Below are positions 49,401 to 61,164 of a DNA stretch of 64,000 bases, one piece after another. Source of the stretch: Owenia fusiformis (taxonomy: Eukaryota > Annelida > Polychaeta > Sabellida > Oweniidae); the NCBI GenBank assembly GCA_903813345.2, contig CAIIXF020000012.1:16670020-16734019 (forward strand), written 5' to 3'. Numbering within the stretch: the stretch's first letter is position 1; every line of letters begins with the position of its first letter. The translations under genes were made by a program, and so were the position numbers. Under the pieces are notes generated by a model that was given only the letters and a program-made list of their open reading frames with translations, had not been told where the DNA came from and ran no database searches.

Positions 49401-50760
49401 TAAGTCGTTCGTTCATTTCCTCAATAGTTGACCCCCAAGTTATTATGTCATCGATATACAATAAACATATATCTGGAGATAACCCCCTCAATACATTTTC
49501 AAGCAGTCTCTCCATTGTACCGCCCGCATTACAAAGGCCGAAACTCATGACTTCGTATTTATACAATCCAGCCTCAGTAACAAAAGCAGTTTTTGCTTTA
49601 GACTCTCCATCCATAGGGATTTGATGATAAGAGCTAGCCAAATCCATGGTGCAATAAACCCGACTATTACCCATTTGTTCAAGGGTAGCATCTATTCTAG
49701 GAATAGGATACGAGTCCTTTACGGTCACAGCATTGAGAATTCTATAGTCAATATATAGACGCCATTTGTTTTTTTGACTAAAACAACATTTCTTGCCCAC
49801 GGGGACTGACTAGGTTTTATTACACCAGATTTCAGCATATTATCTATTTGTCTCTGAGCTTCTTTCCTTTCCAAAAAAGGAAACCTTCTAGGTTTTTGTT
49901 TTATAGGCTTAGCATCACCTGTATCTATCCTGTGTTCCACCAGATTCGTTCTGCCTAGATCGCTATCAATTTTACTGAATACTGATTGATATTTTAGTAA
50001 CAGTTGGATAACCGAAATTGCTTCACTTTCACTCAAATCAGTTTTTGGCGATTCCACAACTCACTCAAATGTTCAGGAATTTCATGCCTACTTTCCTCAT
50101 CATTTTCAGTGTTTACAGTATTTACATTATTTACAGTGTCGCCATCTCCCTCCGTCTCTACTACATCATCGGCAGGTGATAAAATAGCTATCTTTGTGTT
50201 TCTATACACAGTCACATTTTCCTCATTCGGACTATATACTCGGACTGGTATAAAATCTTGACTACCGTCTACTAGTACCCTTGCTATACATATTGCTTGC
50301 TGGCTCAATTTACTATCTTTAATCTACTATTTTAGAACCATCATGACAACCCTCAGATTTTGACAGTTCACTTCCCAAAATTAAAGCTTCATGCTTAGGG
50401 GGAGTATACATGGTTTCACTTGCTATCACATGGGCGCATATTTCGTTACAATCTACATCAAGACACTTCACTGAAGTGAATGATTCATTTAAATCAGATT
50501 TTGACATAACAAATTCAAATGTTTACAGATCTTTTGATACTCCCATAGCAGTTATAAAGTTCATCCCTAATAAACCCTCATTTTGTATATTAGCTACTAT
50601 CACATTTGTTTCAAAATCACAATTTCCAACATTTATGGTTACTTCAGGCCCCCGGCTCAGATTTCGAAACGGGATTTTTCTCGCCGATGGACCTAAATAA
50701 TGCAATGAAATAGTGAGCATATTCGCATATCTGCGACCATTCATCTTGTAAGGTGCTACT
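46403..50760 (-). pseudogene. Ty3/Gypsy retrotransposon pol, multiply broken, no LTRs seen
   Basis: Minus-strand order from right to left: a retropepsin-like end (GLLGMNFI near 50550), linker, reverse transcriptase (WRLYIDYRILNAV near 49760 and the YIDD box in LLYIDDIITW near 49450), connection (NFLGHEISGEGVKMDP), RNase H (a DAS motif near 49000, a TRRELLAVVFFIQYYRHYL block), integrase zinc region (HMGVKRTKERIK, then CEKCQRCK near 47700), integrase core (MHSDQGRNFESDV and WNPQTDGMIERHNKTFIEML near 47350), and a basic C-terminal tail ending RPKRNRRPPDNYKIAY at 46405. Domain order is Ty3/Gypsy. There are in-frame stops near 49385, 49046 and 47167 and frameshifts near 49760, 48350 and 47580. About 250 bp at 48240-48490 looks foreign. 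No gag and no flanking long repeats are visible. Confidence 0.9.
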
Positions 50761-51059
50761 TTCTATTTTCTCTTCCTTTTAAATCAGATAAAACACACTG
50801 ACAAGCGATAATCTTTGCACAGTTAACGATAACATTGGGCATCTTCATACTTCTGTTTTCTGATGCGCCACCTAATCTCTTCACTTACTCGATTTTTATA
50901 CAAGTTCCCGGGCCTGTGGGAACGATCATTATGAACAGCGCGTTAGTGCGCTAGCGCTTGTTTTCATTATATAGCTATGGCCAATAGGGTACCTCTAGCA
51001 AACTGAAAACAATCTGCTTCTCCATTGACTCTTATGTTTAATCACTTACCCATTGCATT

Positions 51060-52940
51060 TTTCCTGTAAGATTGTTGACAATCTGCAATCTGAATTGCAA
51101 TCTGTTCTATACTTCTCTCTCAATGTTACAATGTGCAGATTGTTGCAATGTGTGCAATCTGCAATCTGGATTGTACAATCTGTTTTATACTTCTCTCAGA
51201 ATGGCCAACAATCTTCACAATCTTACCAATGTTGCAATGTATAGATTGTTGCAATGTGTGCAAACTGCAATCTGGATTGTACAATCTGTTTTATACTTCT
51301 CTCAGAATGGCCAACAATCTTAACAATGTTAGCAATGTTGCAATGTGCAGATTGTGGCAATGTGTGCAATCTGCAATCTGGATTATACAATCTGTTTTAT
51401 ACTTCTCTCAGAATGACCAACAATCTTAACAATGTTAGCAATGTTGCAATGTGCAGATTATTGCAATGTGCGCAAACTGTAATCTGGATTGTGCAATCTG
51501 TTTTATACTTCTCCTTTCAGAATGACCAACAATCTTAACAATGTTAGCAATGTTTCAATGTGCACATTGTTGCAATGTGTGCAAACTGCAATCTAGATTA
51601 TACAATCTGTTTTATACTTCTCTCAGAATGGCCAACAATCTTCACAATCTTAGCAATGTTGCAATGTGCAGATTGTTGCAAAGTGTGCAATCTGCAATCT
51701 AGATTGTGCAATCTGTTTTATACTTCTCCCCTCAGAATGACCAACAATCTTAACAATGTTAGCAATGTTGCAATGTGCAGATTGTTGCAATGTGTGCAAA
51801 CTGCAATCTGAATTGTACAATCTGTTTTGTGTTTTTCCCCTCAGAATGGTCAACAATCTTAACAATGTTAGCAATGTTGCAATGTGCAGATTGTTGCAAT
51901 GTGTGCAATCTGCAATCTGGATTGTGCAATCTGTTTTATACTTCTCGTCTCAAAATGGCCAACAATCTTAACAATCTTAGCAATGTTGCAATGTACAGAT
52001 TGTTGCAATATGTGCAAACTGCAATCTGGATTGTACAATCTGTTTTATACTTCTCTCAGAATGGCCAACAATCTTAACAATGTTAGCAATGTTGCAATGT
52101 ACAGATTGTTGCAATGTGTGCAAACTGCAATCTGGATTGTACAATCTGTTATATACTTCTCCCCTCAGGATGGTCAACAATCTTAACAATGTTAGCAATG
52201 TTGCAATGTACAGATTGTTGCAATGTACAGATTGTGGCAATGTGTGCAAACTGCAATCTGGATTGTACAATCTGTTTTATACTTCTCCTTCCAGAATGGC
52301 CAACTATCTTAACAATGTTAGCAATGTTGCAATGTGTGCAAACTGCAATCTGGATTGTGCAATCTGTTTTATACTTCTCCTTTCAGAATGGCCAACAATC
52401 TTAACAATGTTAGCAATGTTGCAATGTGCACATTGTTGCAATGTGTGCAAACTGCAATCTGGATTGTACAATCTGTTTTATACTACTAAGAATGGCCAAC
52501 AATCTCAATAAACAATCTTAACAATCTAAGCAATGTTGCAATGTGCAGATTGTTGCAATGTGTGCAAACTGCAATCTAGATTGTACAATCTGTTTTATAC
52601 TCTTCCTCTCAGAATGGTCAACAATCTTAACAATGTTAGCAATGTTGCAATGTGCAGATTGTTACAATGTGTGAAACTGCAATCTGGATTGTGCAATCTG
52701 TTTTTACTTCTCGTCTCAGAATGGTCAACAATCTCAACAATCTTAGCAATGTTGCAATGTGCAGATTGTTGCAATGTGTGCAATCTGGATTGTGCAATCT
52801 GTTTTATACTTCTCTCAGAATGGTCAACAATCTTAACAATGTTAGTAATGTTGCAATGTGCAGATTGTTGCAATGTGTGCAATCTGCAATCTGGATTGTG
52901 CAATCTGTTTTTTACTTCTCTCAGAATTGCCAACAATCTT
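51060..52940. repeat. Tandem array of ~108-bp repeats, about 17 copies
   Basis: Each unit carries AATGTTGCAATGTGCAGATT, then GCAATGTGTGCAAACTGCAA, CTGGATTGTACAATCTG, TTTTATACTTCTCTCAGAAT and GGCCAACAATCTTAACAATG. Copies begin near 51119, 51230, 51338, 51441, 51548, 51656, 51766, 51875 and onward to 52849, mostly at 104-112 bp, with one short unit near 52480-52530. Open frames of about 60-170 codons cross it on both strands because 108 is divisible by three; they are artefacts. It abuts the 5' end of the broken Gypsy pol. Confidence 0.92.
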
Positions 52941-52959
52941 ACTCACAGTACTTCTTTTA

Positions 52960-54500
52960 TTAATATTCCAAAAGAATTATCTTATTTTAATAGAATGTTT
53001 AACTATTGTATTTCTAGGGAAGTTATTGTATCGTAATGGATGGCTGTGGCTTTTGAGTTCTATGATGGTCCAAAGGCTCAATCCAAGAGAGACCTTATTA
53101 ATGAAATGTATAATCCTCTTTGGTCTTATAGCTTTTCACAATTATAAACAACAAAAGGCTGAAGACGGAGATACAAGATGTCATCGATTTTAGATGGATT
53201 TGTAGTTTTGGTCAGATCAGAGTGCACTCACCTGCTTTCAGTAAAGGGTTAAATCAAAATTGACCAGGCAATTGTTGGTAACACTTTTATTTTTTGATAG
53301 ACAATGACCATTGTTAGAACACACATTTCAAAAGTTGAAACTAATTTGATTTCCAGTGAATAATTTGGATTCAGAAGTCATCTTGAAAATAGAATAGGCC
53401 TAAATGGATTCCCCTCTCAAAGGATATCAAAGACTAGAGATGAGTTTAAAGTAATTAACTTTTGAAAACTTTTTCGGATGGGATTTCTATTTTCTAAAAT
53501 AATATGCTTTGTTTCAAAATGATACAAGATACTTTTTTAAAGACCATTCGCAAAATTAATGAATATAATTTTATGTACATATATTTTTCATTGACGCACT
53601 TGATATTTAGTGAACAATTTCTGCATTTTAAACTTTCACATAATTTCCATAATGATTGAATTATGATACATTTATTAGTTATCACATAACAATGATAAAT
53701 ATAGGACTTTGCAGAATAGAAAGTTTAATATGGAAATGTGAAAACTCTGCATTGAGCAAGTGTAAAAAGCTCTAACATTGAAATAGCTGATAGATATTCT
53801 ATCTTCCAGTATACTCATATGAGCAGAGATATAGAATTTCAAGCCGAAACATTAGGATACTAGTAATCTGTTCTGTTCCATTTGTTTACTCCTGGACTAT
53901 TTATGAAGTTTGGGGCGTGGTTTACTCCAATTATACATAGCCAATTAGATGCATGCTAAATTATCAACTAGGTCATATTACTAAGCATGTTCTGAGTAAA
54001 CAAATGAATTGGATAATCTTCCATTAAGTATGCCATAGAAAGGTTAATTGAGTAAAAGTTGAATAATATTTTTATAATATTTAGATTTTCATAATCTTCA
54101 CATCTGAAATTATTAACAGAATAACATGTTTTTGCCAAAATTTTATTACATGATAAATCCAAACAGTTTCGGAAAAGTTTGGGAAGAGTTATCATTACAT
54201 TGCATCCCATGTAATTATATTTTCAATATAGGAAATAAAATAAATCAGACTGAGATTTTAATGATTTATCTATAATAACAATACAAAGCGATACAATACA
54301 ATCTTAGTTGCAAGTGGTGTTCCCGGTTGAGCACTGAATACCACATCTGACACTGAAGTAAAACACTGATTTCAATGTCTGAATCAGAGCTTTCAAAGCA
54401 TTTAGGAATCAGCTGTTATTCATGACAAAAACTGTTAACATGAATTTTTTGAAATGTTGCTTTATTTCATGGTCTTTATTGCATTTCTCCATTTTCCAAG
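52960..54500. other. No gene seen
   Basis: AT-rich sequence with no exon that I can support. Confidence 0.35.
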
Positions 54501-54511
54501 TCAACTGATTT

Positions 54512-54823
54512 TCATTTATACTGGAACTTAGGTGGGAAGTGAACTTCTTCATTATACTTTTCCATGTAAACATCTGTTGTGAGTTTGCCATCAATCTTGG
54601 CCAAACTGTCAGAAAAATCTAACAATTCCTCAACAGTCATGATGTCAGCATTTGCTTTGCTGAAGACAACTGCGGATTTGTTCAATAATTCTTTCTTGCC
54701 CAACCCAAGGGCTTCCAGATCATCAAATGCAGCAATGGCATCATGCCTCTTAAATTGTCTGCTGTATGATGATAGGAATCGTGAAAGATATACTGTTTTT
54801 CCTGGATATGTTATAACCTTCAA
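54512..54823 (-). CDS. Terminal exon of an unknown protein
   Basis: After an acceptor-like TTTCTAAG ending at 54824, the minus strand encodes about 103 residues beginning LKVITYPGKTVYLSRFLSSY, then SRQFKRHDAIAAFDDLEALG, LNKSAVVFSKANADIMTVEE, and ending HFPPKFQYK before a stop. Mixed hydrophobic and charged composition and an open frame of this quality suggest real or recent coding sequence. No family was recognised and no upstream exon is evident in the next 500 bp. Confidence 0.45.
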   Translation of the reverse strand: MKVITYPGKTVYLSRFLSSYSRQFKRHDAIAAFDDLEALGLGKKELLNKSAVVFSKANADIMTVEELLDFSDSLAKIDGKLTTDVYMEKYNEEVHFPPKFQYK

Positions 54824-54839
54824 CTTAGAAATATGAACA

Positions 54840-55320
54840 TGTTCACATTGACTTTATTTCAACTAACACCTATGATATATGGATGAATCAAAGTTTGAAT
54901 ATGTTTATATTTCACTGTAACTCCAACTGGCTCTGTATTGGCCATGTTAATTAATATTCATTATCTTGAACAGTATTTAATTTCTTCTTAATGAGCAGAT
55001 ATCACTTTGGGGAGAGAATGCACATGAAACAGCATCTCATTAACAACATATGATACGATGAAGCAAAGCATGGGGGCTACATACAACTCTCCCACTTCAA
55101 AAGAGAGAGTTCTTAATAAAAAATAAATAAAGTAATGAAAGTAATTAAAACTATATTTCAGCACGTTCATAATAAAAGATTTAAAGTTCTTGCACCAATC
55201 TTAAGCTGACTCCAATAGTGTACACATTATATTGCACATTATATTTGCTATTGAGTAACCATCTAAATAGTTTACTATTACAAAGATTGTGTATATCATA
55301 TAATAATATTAATTATTAAC
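54840..55320. other. No gene seen
   Basis: AT-rich sequence. No repeat or exon recognised until the inverted ~108-bp units begin. Confidence 0.3.
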
Positions 55321-56315
55321 ATTGCACAATCCACATTGCAACAATATTCATATTTCAACAATGTTAAGGTTATATTAGATTCTAAAAGTATAAACCATAT
55401 TGCAACAATCTGCACATTGCAACATTGCTAACATTGTTAAGATTGTTTGCCATTCTGAGAGAAGTATAAAACAGATTGCAACAATCCAGATTGCAGATTG
55501 CACACATTGCAACAATCTGCACATTGCAACATTGCTAAGATTGTTGCCATTCTGAGAGGAGATGTATAAACAGATTGTACAATCCAGATTGCAGATTGCA
55601 ACAATGTTATGTTTCAAATTGTCAGATTGCAACAATCCAGATTGCAGATTGCAACAATGTTAAAGGAATATTCCTTGCCAAACCATCTCTCTCCTCATAT
55701 GGTAGCTATAACCATATATATGCTTGCCATGTTTAACAAAACACGCAAAAATGTTTTGATATGGTCAAATTAGATCACTTAGAAATGTGATGCTCAATTC
55801 CAGTAAGCTGCCATCTTTTAAAATTTCACACAGGAAGTGATGTCATCGACTCTCAACTTTGCATATAGCATTAGGTGAGGAGCTATTAAGAATTACAAAA
55901 CCAGCTAAATATTCTTTTTCAACTTTGTATCTTATTTAATCCTTCTGAAAATCTCTTCTTTTATTCTAAGTTGACAAGCCCTGAAAATATTTTTGCACAG
56001 AAAGTAATGATCACTTGTCTAGAAGTGATTTTGTGCTACTTTCCTATACTGTTATAGGCAAGGTTATAGAAGTTGAGAGTTGATGACATCACTTCCTGCA
56101 AGAAATCTTAAAAGATGGCAGCTCACTGGAAATAAGCACTAGATTTTAAAATGATCAATATTGACCATATTAAAACCTTTTCCCATGTTTTGCTAAATAT
56201 GGAAACTATATATATGATTATAGCTACCATATCAAGAGAGAAAGGGTCTGGGAAGGAATATTCCTTTAACTTTCACATTGTTAGATTGCAACAATCCAGA
56301 TTGCACATTGTTTTT
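55321..56315. repeat. Inverted partial copies of the ~108-bp repeat, split by a MITE
   Basis: 55375-55660 holds about three units in reverse orientation to the 51-53 kb array (TTGCAACAATCTGCACATTG, GCCATTCTGAGAGAAGTATA). The array resumes at about 56270-56310 after the insertion. The unit boundaries are less regular than in the main array. Confidence 0.8.
55664..56265. mobile_element. 602-bp fold-back MITE with TTAA target duplication
   Basis: TTAA at 55660-55663 and 56266-56269 flanks ends AGGAATATTCCTT and AAGGAATATTCCT. Inverted similarity runs about 230-250 bp inward from each end: GATGGCAGCT against AGCTGCCATC, and GAGTTGATGACATCACTTCC against its inverse near 55850. TTAA fits a piggyBac-type mobiliser, although the terminal bases are not the usual CCC/CCT start. 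No coding capacity. Confidence 0.85.
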
Positions 56316-56960
56316 GGGTACCTACTGGCCATGATTGTTCATTATAACCTATGGAAATCCTTGTATGGAAATATTATATAGTTTCGAAAGAAAATATGAC
56401 TCTTGCGTTGTCTGAGATCGGCAAAAATAGCTTCTATAATATTTTCTTTTTGGACACCCTGTAGGTCGAAGCTGAAGGTCGAAGGTGCAGGTCAAAGGGT
56501 TTTTATAACATTTCGAATTAATAGGTCTGTCATGCCAACGAATGTCTTTATTTAATACCCCTCCCCCAACACCCCACTTCACATTTTGACAATTCCATAT
56601 CCAAGGTCACGATAAATATTTCTTATTACATGTATTTAGTGGACTACGTAGTAGACACAAAACCCAGGGAAAATATTTCTTGTGATTCATACAAAAATGA
56701 CATTCAGCGCACCTACTCATTTTTAGACGGCCGTCAATCAAATTGCACAAGGTGGATTTTAATTGCACACGGTAGGATTTTAGATATTATTTAGAACAAG
56801 ACATGTGCAAAATTTAAACACTCTCCTCAATAACCAGACTTCCTGAATACAATTTTACTTACCATATTTGTATTTTTCCCATTTTCCAATTCAAAATAAC
56901 AGTTATTTACCTATCCGTTAATTAAAGGGCGGCCTGTAAAATAACTGATAATGCGTTAAT
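56316..56960. other. No gene; an isolated mariner-type end
   Basis: GGACACCCTG followed by TA at 56452-56463 matches the terminus of the mariner fold-back at 43560-43571. I find no facing CAGGGTGTCC partner nearby, so it is a truncated relic at most. Confidence 0.4.
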
Positions 56961-57398
56961 TTAAAGATCATCCGTTAATTGACCAATATGACTACACCGA
57001 TTAATATCCCCGTTAAATCCCAATGTTTTCTCATACACCTTATTGAAGTAATCTAAACCGGGATCTGATTGTGTACTAAGCCCTTGGGGAGGTCGCATCA
57101 TTTTAGGTGACCTGCTTGGCTTTACTGTACCTAAATTTTTACGGGTTTCATAACCCGAAGTTTCATTACCCACCGTTTCAATAGTGGATTCAGGATTCTT
57201 ACCCTCAGGAGTGTTAAAAGGGGTCTTGCTTTCCGACCTTTTCGGATTGAAAGCTACTTCGCCATCATTATAATTTTCAACTCCACCCTTTGCCCCACCG
57301 TTCATATCCACTTCATCCCCCGTATCAATGGTAATCGAGACATCGTCATTTTTCCTGACTCCGTCCATTTCTGGTCTTTCTGCCATTTTGTTTTTCAA
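56961..57398 (-). CDS. Uncharacterised 145-codon open frame, hydrophilic
   Basis: It begins MKNKMAERPEMDGVRKNDDV (the second ATG, at MAERPEMDG, is an alternative start) and is rich in Asp, Gly, Asn, Lys and Pro, with a basic stretch TVKPSRSPKMMRPPQGL. It ends CSHIGQLTDDL. The low hydrophobicity suggests a disordered protein such as a gag or the N-terminal part of a transposon protein. No motif was recognised. It lies downstream of the RAG1-like pseudogene on the same strand. Confidence 0.45.
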   Translation of the reverse strand: MKNKMAERPEMDGVRKNDDVSITIDTGDEVDMNGGAKGGVENYNDGEVAFNPKRSESKTPFNTPEGKNPESTIETVGNETSGYETRKNLGTVKPSRSPKMMRPPQGLSTQSDPGLDYFNKVYEKTLGFNGDINRCSHIGQLTDDL

Positions 57399-57528
57399 AC
57401 GATTAGCAAACTCATTTTCACTAGCTAATTACTTCAACACGTGAATTTGATGGATTCAAAATCAAATATAAACACTAGAAATCACTATACTACACCAAAT
57501 CACAATTCATTCTATATACAGTATCTAT

Positions 57529-57759
57529 TTAGGTGCATGGGCACTGGTGCCCATTATCCAGTTGAGCGAAACACGGAGGACAACATTCATCATCATTTTT
57601 CCATCTAACGATACAGGGAAAGCAAGTGGTTATTTCTTCCTCAGGGTACCAGGTAAAATCATTTTTTAAAACAGATTTACAAGTATCGCAAATCTCATGA
57701 CCACATGGCAGTTTAATGAGACCATCTTCTAAAACAACATTTGCATCTATACAACATGT
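57529..57759 (-). pseudogene. RING-like Cys-rich frame, probably decayed
   Basis: The open stretch reads TCCIDANVVLEDGLIKLPCG, then HEICDTC, giving the RING core C-x-H-x2-C-x2-C. CFPC and CCPPC pairs follow, and the stop is at 57531-57529. Cys pattern and length match the two intact small genes at 61720-62441, but a TGA just before the first Cys pair removes the start, so this is probably a broken third paralogue or an internal exon. Confidence 0.5.
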
Positions 57760-57769
57760 TCAAAGTGTT

Positions 57770-58655
57770 GTTTATCAGGCCCACTTAGTTTAACAGTTAG
57801 AGTCTAGCTCTATCAAGCAGCAGAGCATTCTGCCATTGTTTACACCATTAGCAAGCAGTGGTTTAGTTATGCTGAGAAATGGACATTTAGTAATTAACCG
57901 ATTGTACTTAATCTCTCATAGCACAAAAAGTAGAGCAGTAACAGCTATAATTCTTTCAAAAATATAAAGAATGAACAATACTTTATTATTGGGACTAGTT
58001 TAGAAAGGTTTAATGTTTTAGAAGTTTGGTAAATCCATGACATTCCATTCCCAGTAACATTGCAATACATTGACTGATTTTCACCAATTTTCATTGGATT
58101 ATCATAAAATACATATTAATTAACTTTACCTATTACAGATTTTTCTATGGATTTCAGAATCATTTAATTCAATCTTTCTACTTTACAAATATATAAATTA
58201 TGTGACTGGCTAAGTCTTATGAACCTTAGAAAATTAGATATACAACAAGCCACTCTTTTCACTTTACTTTAAAAAGTAAACCTAAGCTAGCTATGTCTGC
58301 AAGATACTGTGTAGCCCATTAATAAAATGTAAGAAAAATATTGTTTCAGTGTATTGCATAGCAGCAGTAAAACATATTTTAGATAAGATATGATTTTACT
58401 TTAGACATAAAAAAAAGTACCAACTTATATTGGGGACAAAAACATCTGAATACTTTTTGAGATGAAAAAACAAATGTTAAAAATAAGTTTTGACAGCCTG
58501 AATTACCTGGTTGAGATTGTATTACTCTTGCACTTAAACAGCTGGCTCAATTTGAATAACATCTAAGGTCAATGTTTTAAAGTGTTACTCACCAGGTATA
58601 TCATTATTTGTAATATAATTCACTAAATATCTTTATCTTTGTTTAATTGTTTTTT
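57770..58655. other. No gene seen
   Basis: AT-rich sequence; presumably 3' flank of the RAG1-like element. I looked for an inverted partner of sequences upstream of 61165 and did not find one. Confidence 0.35.
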
Positions 58656-61164
58656 TCATTTCCTTGGTAGTACGGTATTCACACGAAGCTCTGGGCTTAT
58701 ACACGAAAAATGTTCCTTCATAGTCATCATTAATCGTTTGCTCTCATTTCGCATATGAGCCATGTTTGTTTCAATTCTTTTGAACTCCCTGTGAATACCT
58801 TCACCTCCTTGCTCGCCATGTAAACCCATTTGGAATTCCTTGGATGACATCCACTGGCATATGTGTGCCTCCAAAAAGTGGTGCTTTGGAAGAACTTTAT
58901 TAGGAAAATGGGTTCTGTAGAAAGACATATATATATCTATATTCTCATGAATAATATCAATGTCCTTTTCAGTGACAGGTTCGCATTTCAAAACTTTGGA
59001 ATGGATATTGTAGAATAATGTGTTAAGTTCCTCATATTTCTCCTTTATCGCATTTGCTTTCAAGTTTAGCTTCTTACTCCCTGACAATTCTGATACTTCC
59101 TCAATGAAACTGGTGAATATATCATTCCTTGTTCTTTCACTTAAGTACTTATGACAATGGTTGCCAATAAAACTGTTGCTATGGTATGACTGTTTGGTTA
59201 TATTATGTCGAAGCAGGACCTTTTCAATGTGTTCAGTTATTTTCGCGAGTTTTTTAATGTCTGTCTGGACTTCATTTTTTTGTTTTTCTGTAAGGTCATG
59301 CGATTCTTTTAATTCGTTCGAAAGGAATCCTCTCTTAGCCAAACTTGTATAATAGTTTCTTAGTTCACTGACATGTGTTTGGAACTTGGAATTATCCAGG
59401 GGAATATTTGACTTGGCCATATTGGTAGCAATTTTTTCATTTTCATCAATTTCATGATATTCATCTTCTAACATATCATGATGATGTTTGATGATTCCTG
59501 AAAGGATATGTAAATACAGGGGGCAAACATCTTCAACTTCAATTTCCCAAAGTGGTAAATGAATCACATTATTGTACAGTGAAGCATGTGTCATACGACC
59601 ATGTCCATATTTCCAAAATTTATTGTAATCTCTTTTGAGAGTAGCTAAAGTTCCAAGTGGAATGTTAATTTCAATATTTCCTCAAGGGTGATAGACTAGA
59701 ATTGTCAATAGTGCACCAAAGGCAAAAATGTTTACCACAGGCACCAGATAAACCATACATTGACGCCAAAAATGCATAGTCACCAAACATTGTTAATATA
59801 ATTTTCTTTCCTCTCCACTTCAGTTTTTTTTAATTGTCTATTTTAGTTTTATACAATGAAGCAATGATCTCTAAATTAGAGTATATGTCTTTTGCATTTA
59901 TGCAAGAAAAAACAAGGGTGTTGAACTTTGAATTTGGTGATTCAACGTTGCAAATTTGCAGACAGAGTTTAAAAGACCCTTGGCCATGGTCCCCACCAAC
60001 CTTGACCATTACCTGATCGGTCTTCATGCCATCCTTCCAAATTAATATGCCATTGTCGTCATATCTGTCTAACAGATTAGTCGTCGGGTTGCAAAAGTTC
60101 TCAACGTGGACAATTGGCGCATTTACAGACTTGAATCCACCTACACTTGAAGCTGAATCATCCTTCTTTCTGATTTGTATTTTCCTGGACTGCAGAAAGT
60201 CAGTTATTAGATCAGCTCGAAGTGATCTGACTTTCTGCTCACCTTCAATCTGAACACCTTCTTCTTTTAAAATCCTTCGCATTATTCTTTTTTTGTTCCA
60301 AGACAAAGAAAGAGAATTTTTTAAAAGCAATCCCACTTTTTTTAGAAACATATGTTTTTGAACACCTCGCCTTGTTTTTCGGTCCATTGACTCTATTTCT
60401 GCAGCATGTAATTCATCAAGTTTACCCCCTGATGTTTTCATTTTCATTAATTTGACACTTTATATTCTCCTATTTTGCGCGGATTTAGATGGTTTATCAC
60501 TGCGGGGACAAGATACCTTTTGCATGACTATTGGTTGCCCACCTGTTTTACAGACAATTAGATTATGATCCTTTTGTATTTCACTAAATTTTAATTTTCT
60601 TTTAGTAAGATGTGTGTAAACCTTTTCTTCTGTAATGTCAAGGGGTGATGTTATTGATTGGTTCAGGGAATTGTCAAGTGCATTTTTAGGTGTTTTCTCA
60701 ACTTTCCGATCTTTTGGTGTTGGAAAATGCTGGATTGGTGAAGTACCAATGCTTATCATTTCATGTCCATGAGATGTTCCAGGTTGAGGGCTTGATTGCA
60801 TAACAGGTATATACTTAGGTTTCCTCATTAGTTTCGGGTTTCCTTGTGGTCTTTTCTGATTTTCATATCTTTCACAAACTGTACATTTTTCACAATGTTG
60901 AGTATACTCAAATAATACTACATTCTTGGGGTTCTTCAGATATTTCAGATTTTTTATTGTTCTGTAACATATGTCATTGGTAGGGTGCACACTTTTTGAG
61001 TCATTTTTAACATTTACGTCATAACAGGAGTTTATTTCTCCAACATAATCTATGCAGTATTTAGGTTTTACCCTTTTATCAATCTGAGCACGTGTCTGAG
61101 CCCTGTTGCCACATATTCTGCACATGTTGTTCAGGTATTTCTCATGTTCAAATAAGGAATCCAT
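58656..61164 (-). pseudogene. RAG1-like (N-RAG-TP-type) transposase, three lesions
   Basis: Start ATG at 61164 (MDSLFEHEKYLNNM). N-terminal zinc signature: C15-R-I-C18-G-N, H60-P-T with C66, and H90-x3-C94-x2-C97. This is the same motif series as the part of vertebrate RAG1 before its RING finger (CRICGN, HPTxFC, H-x3-C-x2-C). A linker with a Ser/Pro/Lys-rich stretch follows, then an RNase-H-like core: MVKVGGDHGQGSFKLCLQIC (Asp392), a second Asp462 in LTMFGDYAFL, C481-L-W-C484, and, near the C-terminus, H-F-L-E-A-H (H-x4-H) about 17 residues before HGEQGGEGIHREFKR (candidate catalytic Glu). RAG1 and Transib have the same layout of DDE residues and CxxC/HxxxxH zinc site. Lesions are TAA at 60462-60460, TAA at about 59832-59830, and a frameshift near 59685; otherwise the frame is open for about 820 codons. 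No terminal repeats or RAG2-like gene were seen. Orthology to RAG1 itself is not claimed. Confidence 0.75.

Noticed and set aside
46403-51060. LTRs around the Gypsy pol
   Set aside because: No long direct repeat is recognisable on either side; the right flank is the ~108-bp array.
51072-53193. Many overlapping open frames of 60-167 codons on both strands
   Set aside because: They cross a ~108-bp repeat whose length keeps frames open; the translations are just the repeat in different phases.
58656-61164. Stop codons explained by readthrough or RNA editing
   Set aside because: There is also a frameshift, and CAA-to-TAA changes are ordinary decay; ADAR editing could not turn TAA back into CAA.
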